Positions 1-9,046 of a DNA stretch of 64,000 nt are shown here, in pieces. Position numbers and translations under genes: made by a program. How positions within the stretch are numbered: position 1 is the stretch's first letter; every line of letters begins with the position of its first letter. Origin of the DNA: Gammaproteobacteria bacterium (GTDB taxonomy: Bacteria > Pseudomonadota > Gammaproteobacteria > Burkholderiales > Burkholderiaceae_B); NCBI GenBank assembly GCA_018815245.1, contig JAHIXK010000002.1, positions 62,001-126,000 on the forward strand, written 5' to 3'. The notes under the pieces were generated by a model. The model had not been told where the DNA came from, ran no database searches, and saw only the letters and a program-made list of their open reading frames with translations.

Positions 1-807
1 GGCTTCAACCCGAAACTGACACAGTGGGACAACAAACGCGTCTGGCTGATAGGTGCATCAACAGGCATTGGCGAAGCATTGGCGCGCCAGCTTGACCAAC
101 TGGGTTGCAAGCAAATGTTGTCAGCCCGAAGCGCTGACAAGCTGGCCACCCTTGCGGGCGAACTGAAGCACGCCACTGCGCTGCCGCTGGACATCACACA
201 GCAAAACGCAGTGAAGACTGCATTTGAAAGTGTGATGGGTGCCTGGGGTGGAGTGGATTTGATTGTGCTGATGGCGGGCACCTATTCGGAAATGTCGGTG
301 ACTGAATTCGACCTTGAAAAGGTGCGCCAGCAAATTGACGTGAACCTGAACGGCACCATGCATGTGCTGGCCAATGCGCTGCCAAAATTGCTTGAACAGC
401 AGTCGGGGCACATCGCGATTGTCTCCAGCGTGGCGGGCTACCGCGGCCTGCCCAACTCACTGGCCTATGGCCCCACAAAGGCAGCGTTGATCAACCTGGC
501 CGAAGCCTTGCATGTTGAATTGCAGCCGCACCATGTGGGCGTAAGTGTAGTGAATCCCGGCTTTGTCGACACCCCGCTGACCCGTAAAAATACGTTTCCG
601 ATGCCGTTCTTGATCACCGCTGAAAAAGCGGCACAAGAAATTATCACGGGCCTTGAAAAAGGCGAGTTCGAGATCCATTTCCCCAAGGCATTCACGCGCA
701 CCCTGCGCACCTTGCGAATTCTGCCCTATTCCCTGTACTTTGCAGCCGTGCGCAAAATGACAGCCAACAAGAACAAACCGGATGCGGGCAATGAGCACGC
801 CAAATAA
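1..807 (+). CDS. SDR family NAD(P)-dependent oxidoreductase (5' partial)
   Basis: Short-chain dehydrogenase/reductase, expected to be a cytoplasmic NAD(P)-dependent oxidoreductase of unknown substrate. The frame is open to the first base of the window and the cofactor motif GASTGIG is encoded around positions 52-72, upstream of the first internal ATG (79), so the true start lies before the window. The catalytic pattern is visible: NxxG-like region, a serine in IVSSVAGY and the YGPTK (YxxxK) motif near positions 466-480. The PGFVDTP segment follows, as usual in classical SDRs. The 3' end lies against or slightly overlaps the NTF2-like gene, which suggests one operon. The SDR plus NTF2-like pairing is familiar from clusters around cyclopropane-fatty-acid synthase genes, but nothing of that cluster is visible here. 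Confidence 0.93.
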   Translation, partial: GFNPKLTQWDNKRVWLIGASTGIGEALARQLDQLGCKQMLSARSADKLATLAGELKHATALPLDITQQNAVKTAFESVMGAWGGVDLIVLMAGTYSEMSVTEFDLEKVRQQIDVNLNGTMHVLANALPKLLEQQSGHIAIVSSVAGYRGLPNSLAYGPTKAALINLAEALHVELQPHHVGVSVVNPGFVDTPLTRKNTFPMPFLITAEKAAQEIITGLEKGEFEIHFPKAFTRTLRTLRILPYSLYFAAVRKMTANKNKPDAGNEHAK

Positions 808-1267
808 GCCAAGCGGACTTGCCCCGCTGGATCGCCAACAACTGTCTGCGCCCCTGCGCAGACTGATTGATTTTTTTGAGCACATCACAGAGCAAACCGT
901 GGCTGACATGCCCTCATTCTATGCGGCGGATGCCTACTTCAAAGACCCATTCAACGAAGTAAACCGGGTTGAAGACATTCAACGCATTTTTGGCGACATG
1001 TTCCACCAGGTGGACAAACCACGCTTTGTGGTGCATACGGCGTTTGAATCCGGGCAGCAGGTGTTCATGGCCTGGCACTTTTTGTTTGAAATGAAGCGCT
1101 TCAAGGTGGGGCAGGTGCAGTGTATCAAGGGATCGTCACACCTGCTATTGAACCAAAACGGGCAGATCCAGTCCCACAGAGACTACTGGGACACGGCTGA
1201 AGAACTTTACGAGAAGATCCCGGTACTGGGTGGGCTTATGCGCTGGTTAAAGAAACAGGCAGGCTGA
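791..1267 (+). CDS. Nuclear transport factor 2 (SnoaL-like) family protein
   Basis: Small (about 158 residues) protein with the look of an NTF2/SnoaL-fold domain: an N-terminal helix (LRRLIDFFEHITEQTV), then FYAADAYFKDPFNEVNRVEDI, which matches the 'YAxDAxFxDPFxxV' beginning typical of this fold, and a late GxIxxHRDYWD strand. The function is unknown; members are often lyase-like or binding domains. Starts at 791 (MSTPNK) and 782 (MRAMST) are both possible. The gene overlaps or lies against the end of the SDR gene, so the two are probably cotranscribed. The catalytic residues of any particular enzyme cannot be assigned. Confidence 0.85.
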   Translation: MSTPNKPSGLAPLDRQQLSAPLRRLIDFFEHITEQTVADMPSFYAADAYFKDPFNEVNRVEDIQRIFGDMFHQVDKPRFVVHTAFESGQQVFMAWHFLFEMKRFKVGQVQCIKGSSHLLLNQNGQIQSHRDYWDTAEELYEKIPVLGGLMRWLKKQAG

Positions 1268-1401
1268 ATCAACGGAGCCAAACACATGTTTCAGCGTACA
1301 AATGTGCACATAAATGACCCGTGTCACCAAATCTTCATGCGCTTCATGACATGTCTTGTTAAAATCACAAAGTTAGATCAATTCAGTGAAGGCGGAACAA
1401 C

Positions 1402-2265
1402 ATGTTGTATCCAGAGTTATTCAGGTCATTGGAATCTGTTCGTTGGAACATGGAAAAAGACATCAACTGGGACCAGTTCGATGCCTCCAGGCTGTCTGAA
1501 GAGCAAGCCCAAACCATCAAGATGAACGCGATCACCGAGTGGTCGGCATTGCCCGCCACTGAAATGTTCTTGCGCGACAACAAACACGACAGTGATTTTT
1601 CGGCATTCATGTCGATCTGGTTCTTCGAGGAACAAAAGCACTCGCTGGTGTTGATGGAATACCTGCGCCGCTTCCGCCCCGATTTACTGCCCACCGAAGA
1701 AGAGCTGCATGCCGTGCGCTTTGAATTCGATCCGGCGCCACCGCTGGAAACACTGATGCTGCACTTCTGCGGTGAAATTCGCCTGAACCACTGGTACCGC
1801 TGCGCCTCGGATTGGCACACTGAACCCGTGATCAAGCAAATTTACAAAATCATTTCCCACGATGAAGCACGCCACGGCGGTGCTTACCTGCGCTACATGA
1901 AAAAAGCCCTGATCGAAGTGGGTGATGGTGCACGCGCTGCCTTCAGCAAAATCGGCGTACTGATGGCTTCAGCCCGCCGCACCCAAAAACCACTGCACCC
2001 CACCAACCTGCACGTGAACAAGGATTTGTTTCCGAATGACACGGTGCAAAGCCGCCTGCCCGACCCCGACTGGCTTGAGAATTGGCTGGATGGTCAAATT
2101 CGTTTCGACGCGGTCTGGGAAAAGAAAGTGGTCGACCGAATTTTGCACAACATGAGCCTGCTGTTTGAACGCACCTTTGAATCAGTGCAAGACCTGAACC
2201 GCTACCGCAAGGAAGTGATGGCGCGCTTGGGTGCAACAGAACCCCCTGTTGGCAACGCTGCTTGA
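1402..2265 (+). CDS. Ferritin-like di-iron domain protein
   Basis: Protein of 287 residues with a four-helix di-iron pattern. Candidate ligands are Glu in the ITEWSALPATEMF helix, EEQKH (ExxH-like) in WFFEEQKHS, Glu in FCGEIRLNHWY and DEARH in ISHDEARHGG. This arrangement resembles acyl-ACP desaturase or other ferritin-like oxidase/oxygenase proteins, and the substrate is unknown. The start is supported by AAGG about 10 bases upstream. Its stop is separated by only 17 bases from the ATG of the next gene, so it probably shares a transcript with the RfaE2-like adenylyltransferase, although the two functions have no obvious link. Confidence 0.82.
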   Translation: MLYPELFRSLESVRWNMEKDINWDQFDASRLSEEQAQTIKMNAITEWSALPATEMFLRDNKHDSDFSAFMSIWFFEEQKHSLVLMEYLRRFRPDLLPTEEELHAVRFEFDPAPPLETLMLHFCGEIRLNHWYRCASDWHTEPVIKQIYKIISHDEARHGGAYLRYMKKALIEVGDGARAAFSKIGVLMASARRTQKPLHPTNLHVNKDLFPNDTVQSRLPDPDWLENWLDGQIRFDAVWEKKVVDRILHNMSLLFERTFESVQDLNRYRKEVMARLGATEPPVGNAA

Positions 2266-2282
2266 TTGAAGCGAAACGCGCA

Positions 2283-2777
2283 ATGACAACAACTGGAAAA
2301 CCGGCACGCTTTGAGAAAAAGGTGTGCCCCCCAAGCGAACTTGCAGAACGTGCAAAACAGCTCAAAGGCCCCGTGGTTTTTACCAACGGGGTTTTTGATT
2401 TGCTGCACCGTGGGCATGTGACCTACCTAGATCAAGCCGCGCAGGAAGGCCAAAGCCTGATTGTGGCGGTGAATTCGGATGAATCCGTGAAGCGCCTGGG
2501 CAAAGGGCCGGACCGCCCAATCAATACACAAACCGACCGCATGCATGTGCTTGCCGCGCTTGAATGCGTGGCGCTGGTTACCTACTTTGAAGAAGACACG
2601 CCACTGAATGCCATTTTGGCTGCAAGGCCCGATGTGCTGGTGAAAGGTGGCGACTGGCCAGTTGAAAAAATGGTGGGCGCCAAAGATGTGCAAAGCTGGG
2701 GCGGCACTGCGCTGTCAATTGCGTTCGAGCACGAACGCAGCACCACGGCCACGCTGGAAAAAATTCGCAAACTTTAA
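2283..2777 (+). CDS. rfaE2: RfaE2-type D-glycero-beta-D-manno-heptose 1-phosphate adenylyltransferase
   Basis: Nucleotidyltransferase of about 164 residues corresponding to the C-terminal half of E. coli HldE. It would transfer AMP from ATP to heptose 1-phosphate for the ADP-heptose of LPS inner core. The fold signature is clear: FTNGVFDLLHRGH with the HxGH motif, then VAVNSDESVKRLGKGPDRPIN and the late DVLVKGGDW strand. The stand-alone form (without the kinase domain) is common in betaproteobacteria. I chose the ATG at 2283; a TTG at 2262 in the same frame overlaps the previous stop and is a weaker choice. The 3' end overlaps by 4 bp the end of the convergent mscS-like gene. Confidence 0.93.
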   Translation: MTTTGKPARFEKKVCPPSELAERAKQLKGPVVFTNGVFDLLHRGHVTYLDQAAQEGQSLIVAVNSDESVKRLGKGPDRPINTQTDRMHVLAALECVALVTYFEEDTPLNAILAARPDVLVKGGDWPVEKMVGAKDVQSWGGTALSIAFEHERSTTATLEKIRKL

Positions 2778-3910
2778 ACCTTGTTTTGAAGCATGCCGGC
2801 CTGGGCAAACTGCTCGGGCAAACTGGCCACATGCAACGTTGTGGTGGGGAAAGCAATCGATGCGCCGTGCTGCTCGATAATCTCGGCGATTTTTAGCAAC
2901 ACGTCCTGTTTTACTTCGTGATACTTCACCCATATTGTGGTTTTGGTGAAGGTGTACACCATCAAATTAACACTGGAATCCCCAAACTGATTCAAGTTGA
3001 CAATCAGGGTTTGCTTGTCGTCAATTTCAGTGTGATCAACCAACATGCATTTGACTGAGTCAACAATATTACGAACCTGCGCGATGTCCTCATATCGCAC
3101 ACCAATCGTTTCCTGAATTCGCCGGTGGGTCATTCGCGACGGATTTTCCAGCGAAATGGTGGAGAAAGTGGCGTTGGGCACATACAAGGGACGTTGATCG
3201 AAAGTTCGAATACGCGTCAAGCGCCAACCAATGTGTTCCACGGTGCCCTCGATGTTTTTGTCTGGCGAGCGCACCCAGTCCCCAACTACGAAGGGTCTGT
3301 CCATGTACACGGCCAAGCCACCGAAAAAATTGGCAAGCAGGTCTTTCGCGGCAAAACCAACAGCAATACCACCCACGCCACCGAAAGCCAGTACGCCGGA
3401 AATGCTGAAACCCAGATTTTGAAGAATGACCAGCGTGGCTGTGATGATGATGGACGCGCGCAGCAACTTGCCAATGGCACTTGCCGTGGTGGCATCCAAC
3501 GGCTCTTTGACACGCCCCGGGCTTTGCAAGGCAAGCTCAAAACGCTTGGCCAGACCAAACAGAAACCAGGTAATCACCACAATCACACCGACCCTGCGAA
3601 TTGGATCAATGAATTGAAAAACTTCAGCCTCACTGGCTGTGTGGGCAATCTGTGCTGCCCACAAAATACCAATCAACCAAATCAGCACACGCACAGGTTT
3701 GCGAGCACTTTCCAGCAATACATCGTCCCAAAGGTTGACGGAATTCGACGCAAAACGACACAAACGATCAAATACCAAACCCGCAATGTAACTGAGCAAC
3801 AGGGTCAAGAACACCACAGCAAATACCTGATATACCCAAGTGTTGTGGTTCAGAACACTGGACGGAACACCCACACTGGCGAACCATTGATGCAAGCTGT
3901 AGAAACTCAT
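2774..3910 (-). CDS. Mechanosensitive ion channel family protein (MscS-like)
   Basis: Inner-membrane channel of 378 residues. Four hydrophobic segments are seen at about residues 27-48, 74-92, 105-122 and 150-185. The last runs into the MscS pore-lining helix and beta domain signature GVGGIAVGFAAKDLLANFFGG followed by DRPFVVGDWV. The later LTRIRTFDQRPLYVPNATF segment is the typical MscS beta/C-terminal region. It is expected to gate under membrane tension and release solutes on hypo-osmotic shock. It is transcribed convergently with rfaE2 and overlaps it by 4 bp. The next gene upstream on the same strand is separated by a strong hairpin terminator, so mscS probably has its own promoter. Confidence 0.95.
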   Translation of the reverse strand: MSFYSLHQWFASVGVPSSVLNHNTWVYQVFAVVFLTLLLSYIAGLVFDRLCRFASNSVNLWDDVLLESARKPVRVLIWLIGILWAAQIAHTASEAEVFQFIDPIRRVGVIVVITWFLFGLAKRFELALQSPGRVKEPLDATTASAIGKLLRASIIITATLVILQNLGFSISGVLAFGGVGGIAVGFAAKDLLANFFGGLAVYMDRPFVVGDWVRSPDKNIEGTVEHIGWRLTRIRTFDQRPLYVPNATFSTISLENPSRMTHRRIQETIGVRYEDIAQVRNIVDSVKCMLVDHTEIDDKQTLIVNLNQFGDSSVNLMVYTFTKTTIWVKYHEVKQDVLLKIAEIIEQHGASIAFPTTTLHVASLPEQFAQAGMLQNKV

Positions 3911-3971
3911 GAATATCCGTCAAATCAGGCAATACAACAGTCTAGCGGTTGAGCAAGGTTGAACAACAAAA

Positions 3972-3994
3972 ATGCCCCCGAAGGGGCACTTTTA
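3972..3994 (-). terminator. Rho-independent terminator with tetraloop hairpin
   Basis: On the minus strand the sequence reads TGCCCC-TTCG-GGGGCA (plus coordinates 3973-3988) followed by a run of T, just downstream of the small exported protein gene that ends at 4017. The UUCG-type tetraloop and the T-tract are classic for intrinsic termination. It separates that gene from the downstream mscS-like gene. Confidence 0.85.
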
Positions 3995-4016
3995 TTGGCA
4001 GCAATTCAACTGAATA

Positions 4017-4397
4017 TTATTTCTTTTCAGCCTTCATTTTGCCACTGGCTTTCGCTTCAGCTTTCACATCGGCATTTGCATTCACATCACTTGCCGACTT
4101 CAATTGATCCGTGCGCTTGCCTGCTTCGCCCTTCACTTCGGAATGCAAGGCGCCTGCTTCATTGCGCATTTCATCACCCTGAGATTTCGCACCCTTGACG
4201 GCTGCGCTGGACTTGCCTTTCAAATCGGCATTGGCGTTTGCTTTTGCGTCAGCCTTTGCGTCCGCATCCACAGACATGCCTGGCATCTTGGCATTCACGC
4301 CAACGCCCGCATTAACCCCAAGCCCAACTGCCATAGTTGATGCAGAGAACACTAGAGCACTAGTAGCAATAGCAAATTTCAAAGTCGCTTTGTTCAT
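4017..4397 (-). CDS. Small Ala/Lys/Asp-rich exported protein
   Basis: Predicted 126-residue protein that I do not recognise. It starts at MNKATLKFAIATSALVFSASTMA, a clear Sec-type signal peptide with probable cleavage near residue 23-25, then becomes strongly low-complexity: alternating Asp/Ala, Lys/Ala and Asn/Ala stretches (VDADAKADAKANANAD and VNANADVKAEAKASGKMK). It contains no cysteine after the signal and no known domain. The start at 4397 rather than the longer 4475 is supported by AGGGA a few bases upstream and by the signal peptide beginning there. It is followed by a strong terminator, so it is probably monocistronic. It is likely periplasmic. Confidence 0.75.
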   Translation of the reverse strand: MNKATLKFAIATSALVFSASTMAVGLGVNAGVGVNAKMPGMSVDADAKADAKANANADLKGKSSAAVKGAKSQGDEMRNEAGALHSEVKGEAGKRTDQLKSASDVNANADVKAEAKASGKMKAEKK

Positions 4398-4441
4398 ATT
4401 TAAAGTCCCTGTCAAAAGTTGTTTGGGAACCATAATAACGA

Positions 4442-5377
4442 TTACGCTCCATGAGCGGTTGACGTTTTCTTCCAAAACTCACTTTTGGCCACAGCCGGAT
4501 CAGGTTCCGGCCAAGCCAGCCCCATACGTTCCAGTGTGCCCACCAGAATTTCAGCCACCAACATATTGCGCAGCCCTTTGTGGTCAGCAGGGATAATCCA
4601 CCAGGGCGCGTGTTTGGTGCAGGTTTTTTCCAGCACCTGCTCGTACGCATTGGCATACATGCTGTAGTTTTCGCCACAATGCAGGTCTTTTTCGGTCAGC
4701 TTCCAGCGTTTGTCCACGGATTCCCATCGGTCAACCATGCGTTGGTGTTGTTCCTCGCGTGAAATATTCAAGAATATCTTGAGCACCGTGGTGTCTGTTT
4801 CAACCAAAAGCCGCTCAAAGTCGTTGGCTTGCCGAATGCGCTCATCAATCCAGTTGGTGGACACATTGTTGTGAATGATGGGCATGATGATGCCATCATA
4901 ATGCGAGCGATTGAAAATGACAGACTGACCATGGCCAGGAACATGAGGATGAACACGCCACAGGAAATCATGTGCAGCCTCTTGTTCAGAGGGCTCTTTG
5001 AATGACACCATGCGCAAGGCCATGGGGTGCACTGACCGCATAATGGCACGGGCTGCACCGTCTTTGCCAGACGTGTCCATGCCTTGCAGAATCACCAGCA
5101 ATTTGTGTTTGCCCTGTGCATACAGACAGGTCAACAGCTCATTGAGCCGATCGGACAATTGATCCACCCGCTCGTGCATGTCCTCATTGGAGGGCATGTC
5201 GCCATAACGCGTGGGCCACTGACGCAAACGCACCGCCTTGCCGTTGACCATGCAGGCCTGGCCCAGAATCTCCCACTGGCTTTCTGGCACCAGGGCGTTA
5301 GGAAGTACTTTCTCAGAGCGCTTGGGCTCTTTTCGTTTGGCGACTTTGGTGTCAGGTTTGTTGTCTGTTTTGGTCAT
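4442..5377 (-). CDS. ppk2: PPK2 family polyphosphate kinase
   Basis: Enzyme of about 311 residues that uses polyphosphate to phosphorylate nucleotides (or the reverse). The Walker A motif GMDTSGKDG is at about residue 95-105 from the chosen start. It is followed by the PPK2 signature AIMRSVHPMALRMVSFKEPS, the Walker B-like SVIFNRSHYDGI and the lid region SREEQHQRMVDRWE. The single PPK2 domain covers most of the length. The start at 5377 (MTKTDNK) is preferred over the far upstream ATG at 5461; it overlaps the end of the upstream oxidoreductase gene by 26 bp, which suggests cotranscription. Which nucleotide is preferred (NMP or NDP) cannot be read from sequence. Confidence 0.95.
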   Translation of the reverse strand: MTKTDNKPDTKVAKRKEPKRSEKVLPNALVPESQWEILGQACMVNGKAVRLRQWPTRYGDMPSNEDMHERVDQLSDRLNELLTCLYAQGKHKLLVILQGMDTSGKDGAARAIMRSVHPMALRMVSFKEPSEQEAAHDFLWRVHPHVPGHGQSVIFNRSHYDGIIMPIIHNNVSTNWIDERIRQANDFERLLVETDTTVLKIFLNISREEQHQRMVDRWESVDKRWKLTEKDLHCGENYSMYANAYEQVLEKTCTKHAPWWIIPADHKGLRNMLVAEILVGTLERMGLAWPEPDPAVAKSEFWKKTSTAHGA

Positions 5378-8300
5378 ACTGATCCAGCTTGGGCTTGAAT
5401 TCCACGGACTTTTGAATCTCGAACCGCACTTTTTCAAATGATTCAATACGTACCTGACCAAAACCTTTCACATGGTTATAAAGGTCAAGTACTTGCCCCA
5501 CACTTTTGCTGTGCTGCAACATTGAAGGATTATTGTGCATCAGTTCTATCCATGTTTCAAACCAGCTGACCAGTAAAGTCTGGTTTTTACGCTCTAAACT
5601 GCCTTTGAACGGATCCATCCAGGTGCCCCGAATACCCCGCGCGGCCGCCAATGCCTTAAGTACCACTTGAATCCAGGGGCCCAGTTTTATTTTTCGGGGA
5701 CGCGCACTGTCGCCAGCCAGCCAGGTGGGCGCAAAGTGAAAATACAGGCGTGCCTTGGGTTCAAACTGCCCCATCGCACCCTTTACCCAAGCCGGGTCGG
5801 TGTGCAGGCGGGCCACCTCGTATTCATCCTTGAATGCCAACAGCTTGAAATAGGTGCTGCACAGGCGCATCCACAGGTGTGCCTGGCCTTGCGACTCAAA
5901 CACCGCACGCAAAGGCAGTACCTTGGCGGCAAACCGATCGGCCAATGTCTGGTTTTGGTATTGGCTCAACTCAAGTTGGTAGCGTTGCAACATCTCGTCT
6001 GACGTTTCAACTTTGCGTGGTGTGTCCGGGTTGTTGAGAAGTGCATTCAAGGCATCCGGGTTTTGTACGGCCAAGCGCCCCAAATCAAAGGCAAGCAGGT
6101 TCTCCGCAACTTTCACACCGTTCAATTCAATGGCGTGGCGCAAGGCAGCCAAATGCAGGGGCAAATACCCGCGCTGCCAGGCCACACCCAACAACAGTGC
6201 ATTGGCATACACGGTGTCGCCCATCAATTGCCCCGCAAGCCACTGGGCTCGTATGGGTTGGTATTGCTTTTGGGGGTTGCCCAACGCGCGTGCGATGTCA
6301 TCGTGCATCACGTCCACAGGGGCGCACCAGTCGCGCTGGTTGATGAAGTCTGCGGTGGGCGGGGTGTCGGTGTTCACCACGGCAAAGGCGTTGTTGTTCA
6401 ACAGTTCCAGCGTTTTCTCATGGGCAGACACCAACAGGTCGCCGCCAATCATCAGGTCAGCTTCCCCCACTGGAATTTTTGATGACGCCAGTGCGAACCC
6501 GCTTGGTGCGAACTGAAAATGCGAAAACACCGCGCCGCCCTTTTGCGCCAAGCCTGCCATGTCCAGCCCCAGGGCCTCCATGCCCTGCAAATGCGCAGCC
6601 ATGCCCAACCATGCGCCAATGGTAACCACACCTGTGCCACCCACACCGTTGATTAATACAGAGTAGCGGTGATTCAAGTCGTCGGGGTGAATGGCAAACC
6701 CGGGTTGAGACAATTCTGCACAGGCCCTGGCAATTGCGCCCGCATCGGCAGTTCCTGAATGCTGTTTCAGTTCACCGCCTTCCACGGTTACCAAACTGGG
6801 GCACAGGCCTTCCAGGCAACTGTAGTCTTTGTTGCAAGTGGACTGGTTGATGATTCGCTTCACACCCCAAGGAGTGGAAACAGGTTCAATCGACAAACAG
6901 TTGGAATGCTTTGAACAGTCACCGCAACCTTCACACACACGTGGGTTGATCAACACGCGCTTGGCCGGGTTGGGAAACAGCGGCTGCCCCGTTGAAGGGT
7001 TGGTGCGTTTGCGCCTGCGACGTTTTTCCGAGGCACAGGTTTGTTCGTAAATCAGCACGGTGGTGCCTTGGGTGTCACGCAACATTTTTTGTACAGCGTC
7101 CAGGTCGCGGCGATCGAACACCTCAATGCCATCGGCTTTCAGGTCATGCTGTAAATTGTGGCGGTGCGCATCCGGGTTGTCGCTGACAATCACAATTTTT
7201 GCAACGCTCTCGGCGGCCAGTTGGCGCGTCAGTTGCGGCACAGTCAGCGTGCCATCAAGATGTTGTCCGCCGGTCATGGCAACAGCGTCGTTGTACAACA
7301 GCTTGTAGGTGATGTTCACGCCCGCAGACACGCTGGCGCGAATGGCCAGAATGCCGGAATGAAAATAAGTGCCGTCGCCCAGATTGGCAAACACATGTTG
7401 TGTTTCCGTGAAAGGTGCCTGGCCAATCCAGGGCACACCCTCGCCCCCCATTTGCGTAAATGTTTCCGTGCTGCGGTCCATCCACACCGCCATGTAGTGG
7501 CAACCAATGCCTGCCATGGCCCGGCTTCCTTCCGGCACTTTGGTCGATGTATTGTGTGGGCAACCCGAGCAAAAATAAGGTTTACGCTCCACAGGCAAAT
7601 GGTTGGCATGGCCCACCTGCTGGCGGTGTTCAATGGCGCGAATTCGATTGTCGATGTAGGCCTGTATGTCGTCAGGCAGCGCGAAATGTTGTAGCCGTTT
7701 GGCAATGGCCTGCGCGATCAACGCCGGGTCCAGTTCATTGTGGCTGGGCAAAAGCCAATTGCCCTGTGGCAGCGACCATTCCCCACCCTCGCGCCCGTCT
7801 TGGGCAAGGCGCTCATCAAACTTGCCATACACCTTGGGGCGAACGTCTTCCCGCCAGGCATACAACTCTTCCTTGATCTGGTATTCCACCAGCTGGCGCT
7901 TTTCCTCAATCACCAGAATTTCCTGCAGGCCTTGGGCAAACTCCCGAATACCCACCGCATCCAACGGCCACACCATGCCCACTTTGTAAACGCGCAAACC
8001 AATATCAGCACAGCGTTGGGGGGTCAAACCCAGGTCGTTCAAAGCTTGCAGTGTGTCTTGGTAGGCCTTGCCTGTGGCCACAATGCCAATGCGGGCATGG
8101 GGTGAATCAATCACGGTTCGGTTGATTTTGTTGGCGCGGCAAAATGCCAGTGCGGCGTACAGCTTGTGGTCAATCAGCCTGGCTTCCTGGGCCAGCGCCG
8201 TGTCGGGCCAGCGAATGTTCAAGCCACCTTCAGGCATGCTGAAGTCACTTGGCAACACAATGTGCTGGCGCTGTGGGTCAATGTCCACCACGGCCGAACA

Positions 8301-8939
8301 TTCCACCACATCGGCCACGGTTTTGAAGCCAACCCACACCCCTGCGTAACGGCTCATGGCATAACCCAATATGCCGAAATCAAGAATTTCCTGCACATTG
8401 CTGGGAAACAACACCGGGATCATTGCGGCTTTCAGTACATGATCTGATTGATGCGGCAAGGTGGAGCTTTTCGCTGCATGGTCATCACCGGCCACCAGCA
8501 GCACCCCGCCGTGCTTCGATGTACCCGCCGCATTGGCATGTTTGAACACATCCAGGCTGCGGTCTACGCCCGGCCCTTTGCCGTACCACATGCCAAATAC
8601 GCCATCGACCTTTGCCCCCTGAAACAGATTCAGTTGCTGGCTGCCCCACACCGAGGTGGCGGCAAGGTCTTCATTCAAACCTGGCTGAAAATAAATATTG
8701 GCTGGCTTTAAAAATTGCTTGGCAGCCCAGAAAGCCTGATCCACCCCCCCCAATGGTGAGCCACGGTAACCCGAGACAAAACCGCCGGTATTCAAACCGT
8801 TGAGGCGATCCATCTCGGCTTGTAGCAGCGTAAGGCGGACCAGTGCCTGGGTGCCGGTGATATAAATTCGGCCTTTCGGAAGGATGTATTTGTCTTGCAA
8901 CGAAACGGTGCGATGCAGCGGGTGATACGGGGCGTTCAT
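5352..8939 (-). CDS. Indolepyruvate:ferredoxin oxidoreductase family protein (fused alpha-gamma type)
   Basis: Large (1195-residue) cytoplasmic thiamine-diphosphate enzyme that decarboxylates 2-oxoacids to acyl-CoA with an Fe-S electron acceptor. The order is: N-terminal pyrimidine-binding domain (GFVSGYRGSPLGGVD), TPP-binding region (GDGTYFHSGILAIRASVSAG), a ferredoxin-like cluster RVCEGCGDCSKHSNC, and a C-terminal gamma-type Rossmann domain beginning GVGGTGVVTIG. This fused architecture is typical of proteobacterial IorAB-like proteins. The ATG at 8939 is preferred because GGAGG lies 9-10 bases upstream and the family N-terminus (VSLQDKYILPKGRIYITGTQALVRL) follows directly; the longer frame to 9050 lacks support. 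The downstream ppk2 overlaps its 3' end. Confidence 0.94.
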   Translation of the reverse strand: MNAPYHPLHRTVSLQDKYILPKGRIYITGTQALVRLTLLQAEMDRLNGLNTGGFVSGYRGSPLGGVDQAFWAAKQFLKPANIYFQPGLNEDLAATSVWGSQQLNLFQGAKVDGVFGMWYGKGPGVDRSLDVFKHANAAGTSKHGGVLLVAGDDHAAKSSTLPHQSDHVLKAAMIPVLFPSNVQEILDFGILGYAMSRYAGVWVGFKTVADVVECSAVVDIDPQRQHIVLPSDFSMPEGGLNIRWPDTALAQEARLIDHKLYAALAFCRANKINRTVIDSPHARIGIVATGKAYQDTLQALNDLGLTPQRCADIGLRVYKVGMVWPLDAVGIREFAQGLQEILVIEEKRQLVEYQIKEELYAWREDVRPKVYGKFDERLAQDGREGGEWSLPQGNWLLPSHNELDPALIAQAIAKRLQHFALPDDIQAYIDNRIRAIEHRQQVGHANHLPVERKPYFCSGCPHNTSTKVPEGSRAMAGIGCHYMAVWMDRSTETFTQMGGEGVPWIGQAPFTETQHVFANLGDGTYFHSGILAIRASVSAGVNITYKLLYNDAVAMTGGQHLDGTLTVPQLTRQLAAESVAKIVIVSDNPDAHRHNLQHDLKADGIEVFDRRDLDAVQKMLRDTQGTTVLIYEQTCASEKRRRRKRTNPSTGQPLFPNPAKRVLINPRVCEGCGDCSKHSNCLSIEPVSTPWGVKRIINQSTCNKDYSCLEGLCPSLVTVEGGELKQHSGTADAGAIARACAELSQPGFAIHPDDLNHRYSVLINGVGGTGVVTIGAWLGMAAHLQGMEALGLDMAGLAQKGGAVFSHFQFAPSGFALASSKIPVGEADLMIGGDLLVSAHEKTLELLNNNAFAVVNTDTPPTADFINQRDWCAPVDVMHDDIARALGNPQKQYQPIRAQWLAGQLMGDTVYANALLLGVAWQRGYLPLHLAALRHAIELNGVKVAENLLAFDLGRLAVQNPDALNALLNNPDTPRKVETSDEMLQRYQLELSQYQNQTLADRFAAKVLPLRAVFESQGQAHLWMRLCSTYFKLLAFKDEYEVARLHTDPAWVKGAMGQFEPKARLYFHFAPTWLAGDSARPRKIKLGPWIQVVLKALAAARGIRGTWMDPFKGSLERKNQTLLVSWFETWIELMHNNPSMLQHSKSVGQVLDLYNHVKGFGQVRIESFEKVRFEIQKSVEFKPKLDQYDQNRQQT

Positions 8940-9046
8940 GACCACAATCCTCCACGGAACGGATAGGCTCCTGCGAACTCGAGGTGCCGCGTTGCCTTGT
9001 GGGAAGCGCGGGGCTTGTGTCAGTTTTACACAGAGCCCATGGGCAT

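Noticed and set aside
3125-3952. 275-codon frame on the plus strand opposite the mscS-like gene
   Set aside because: Antisense shadow of a clearly recognised channel gene; the translation is low in hydrophobic pattern and matches no family.
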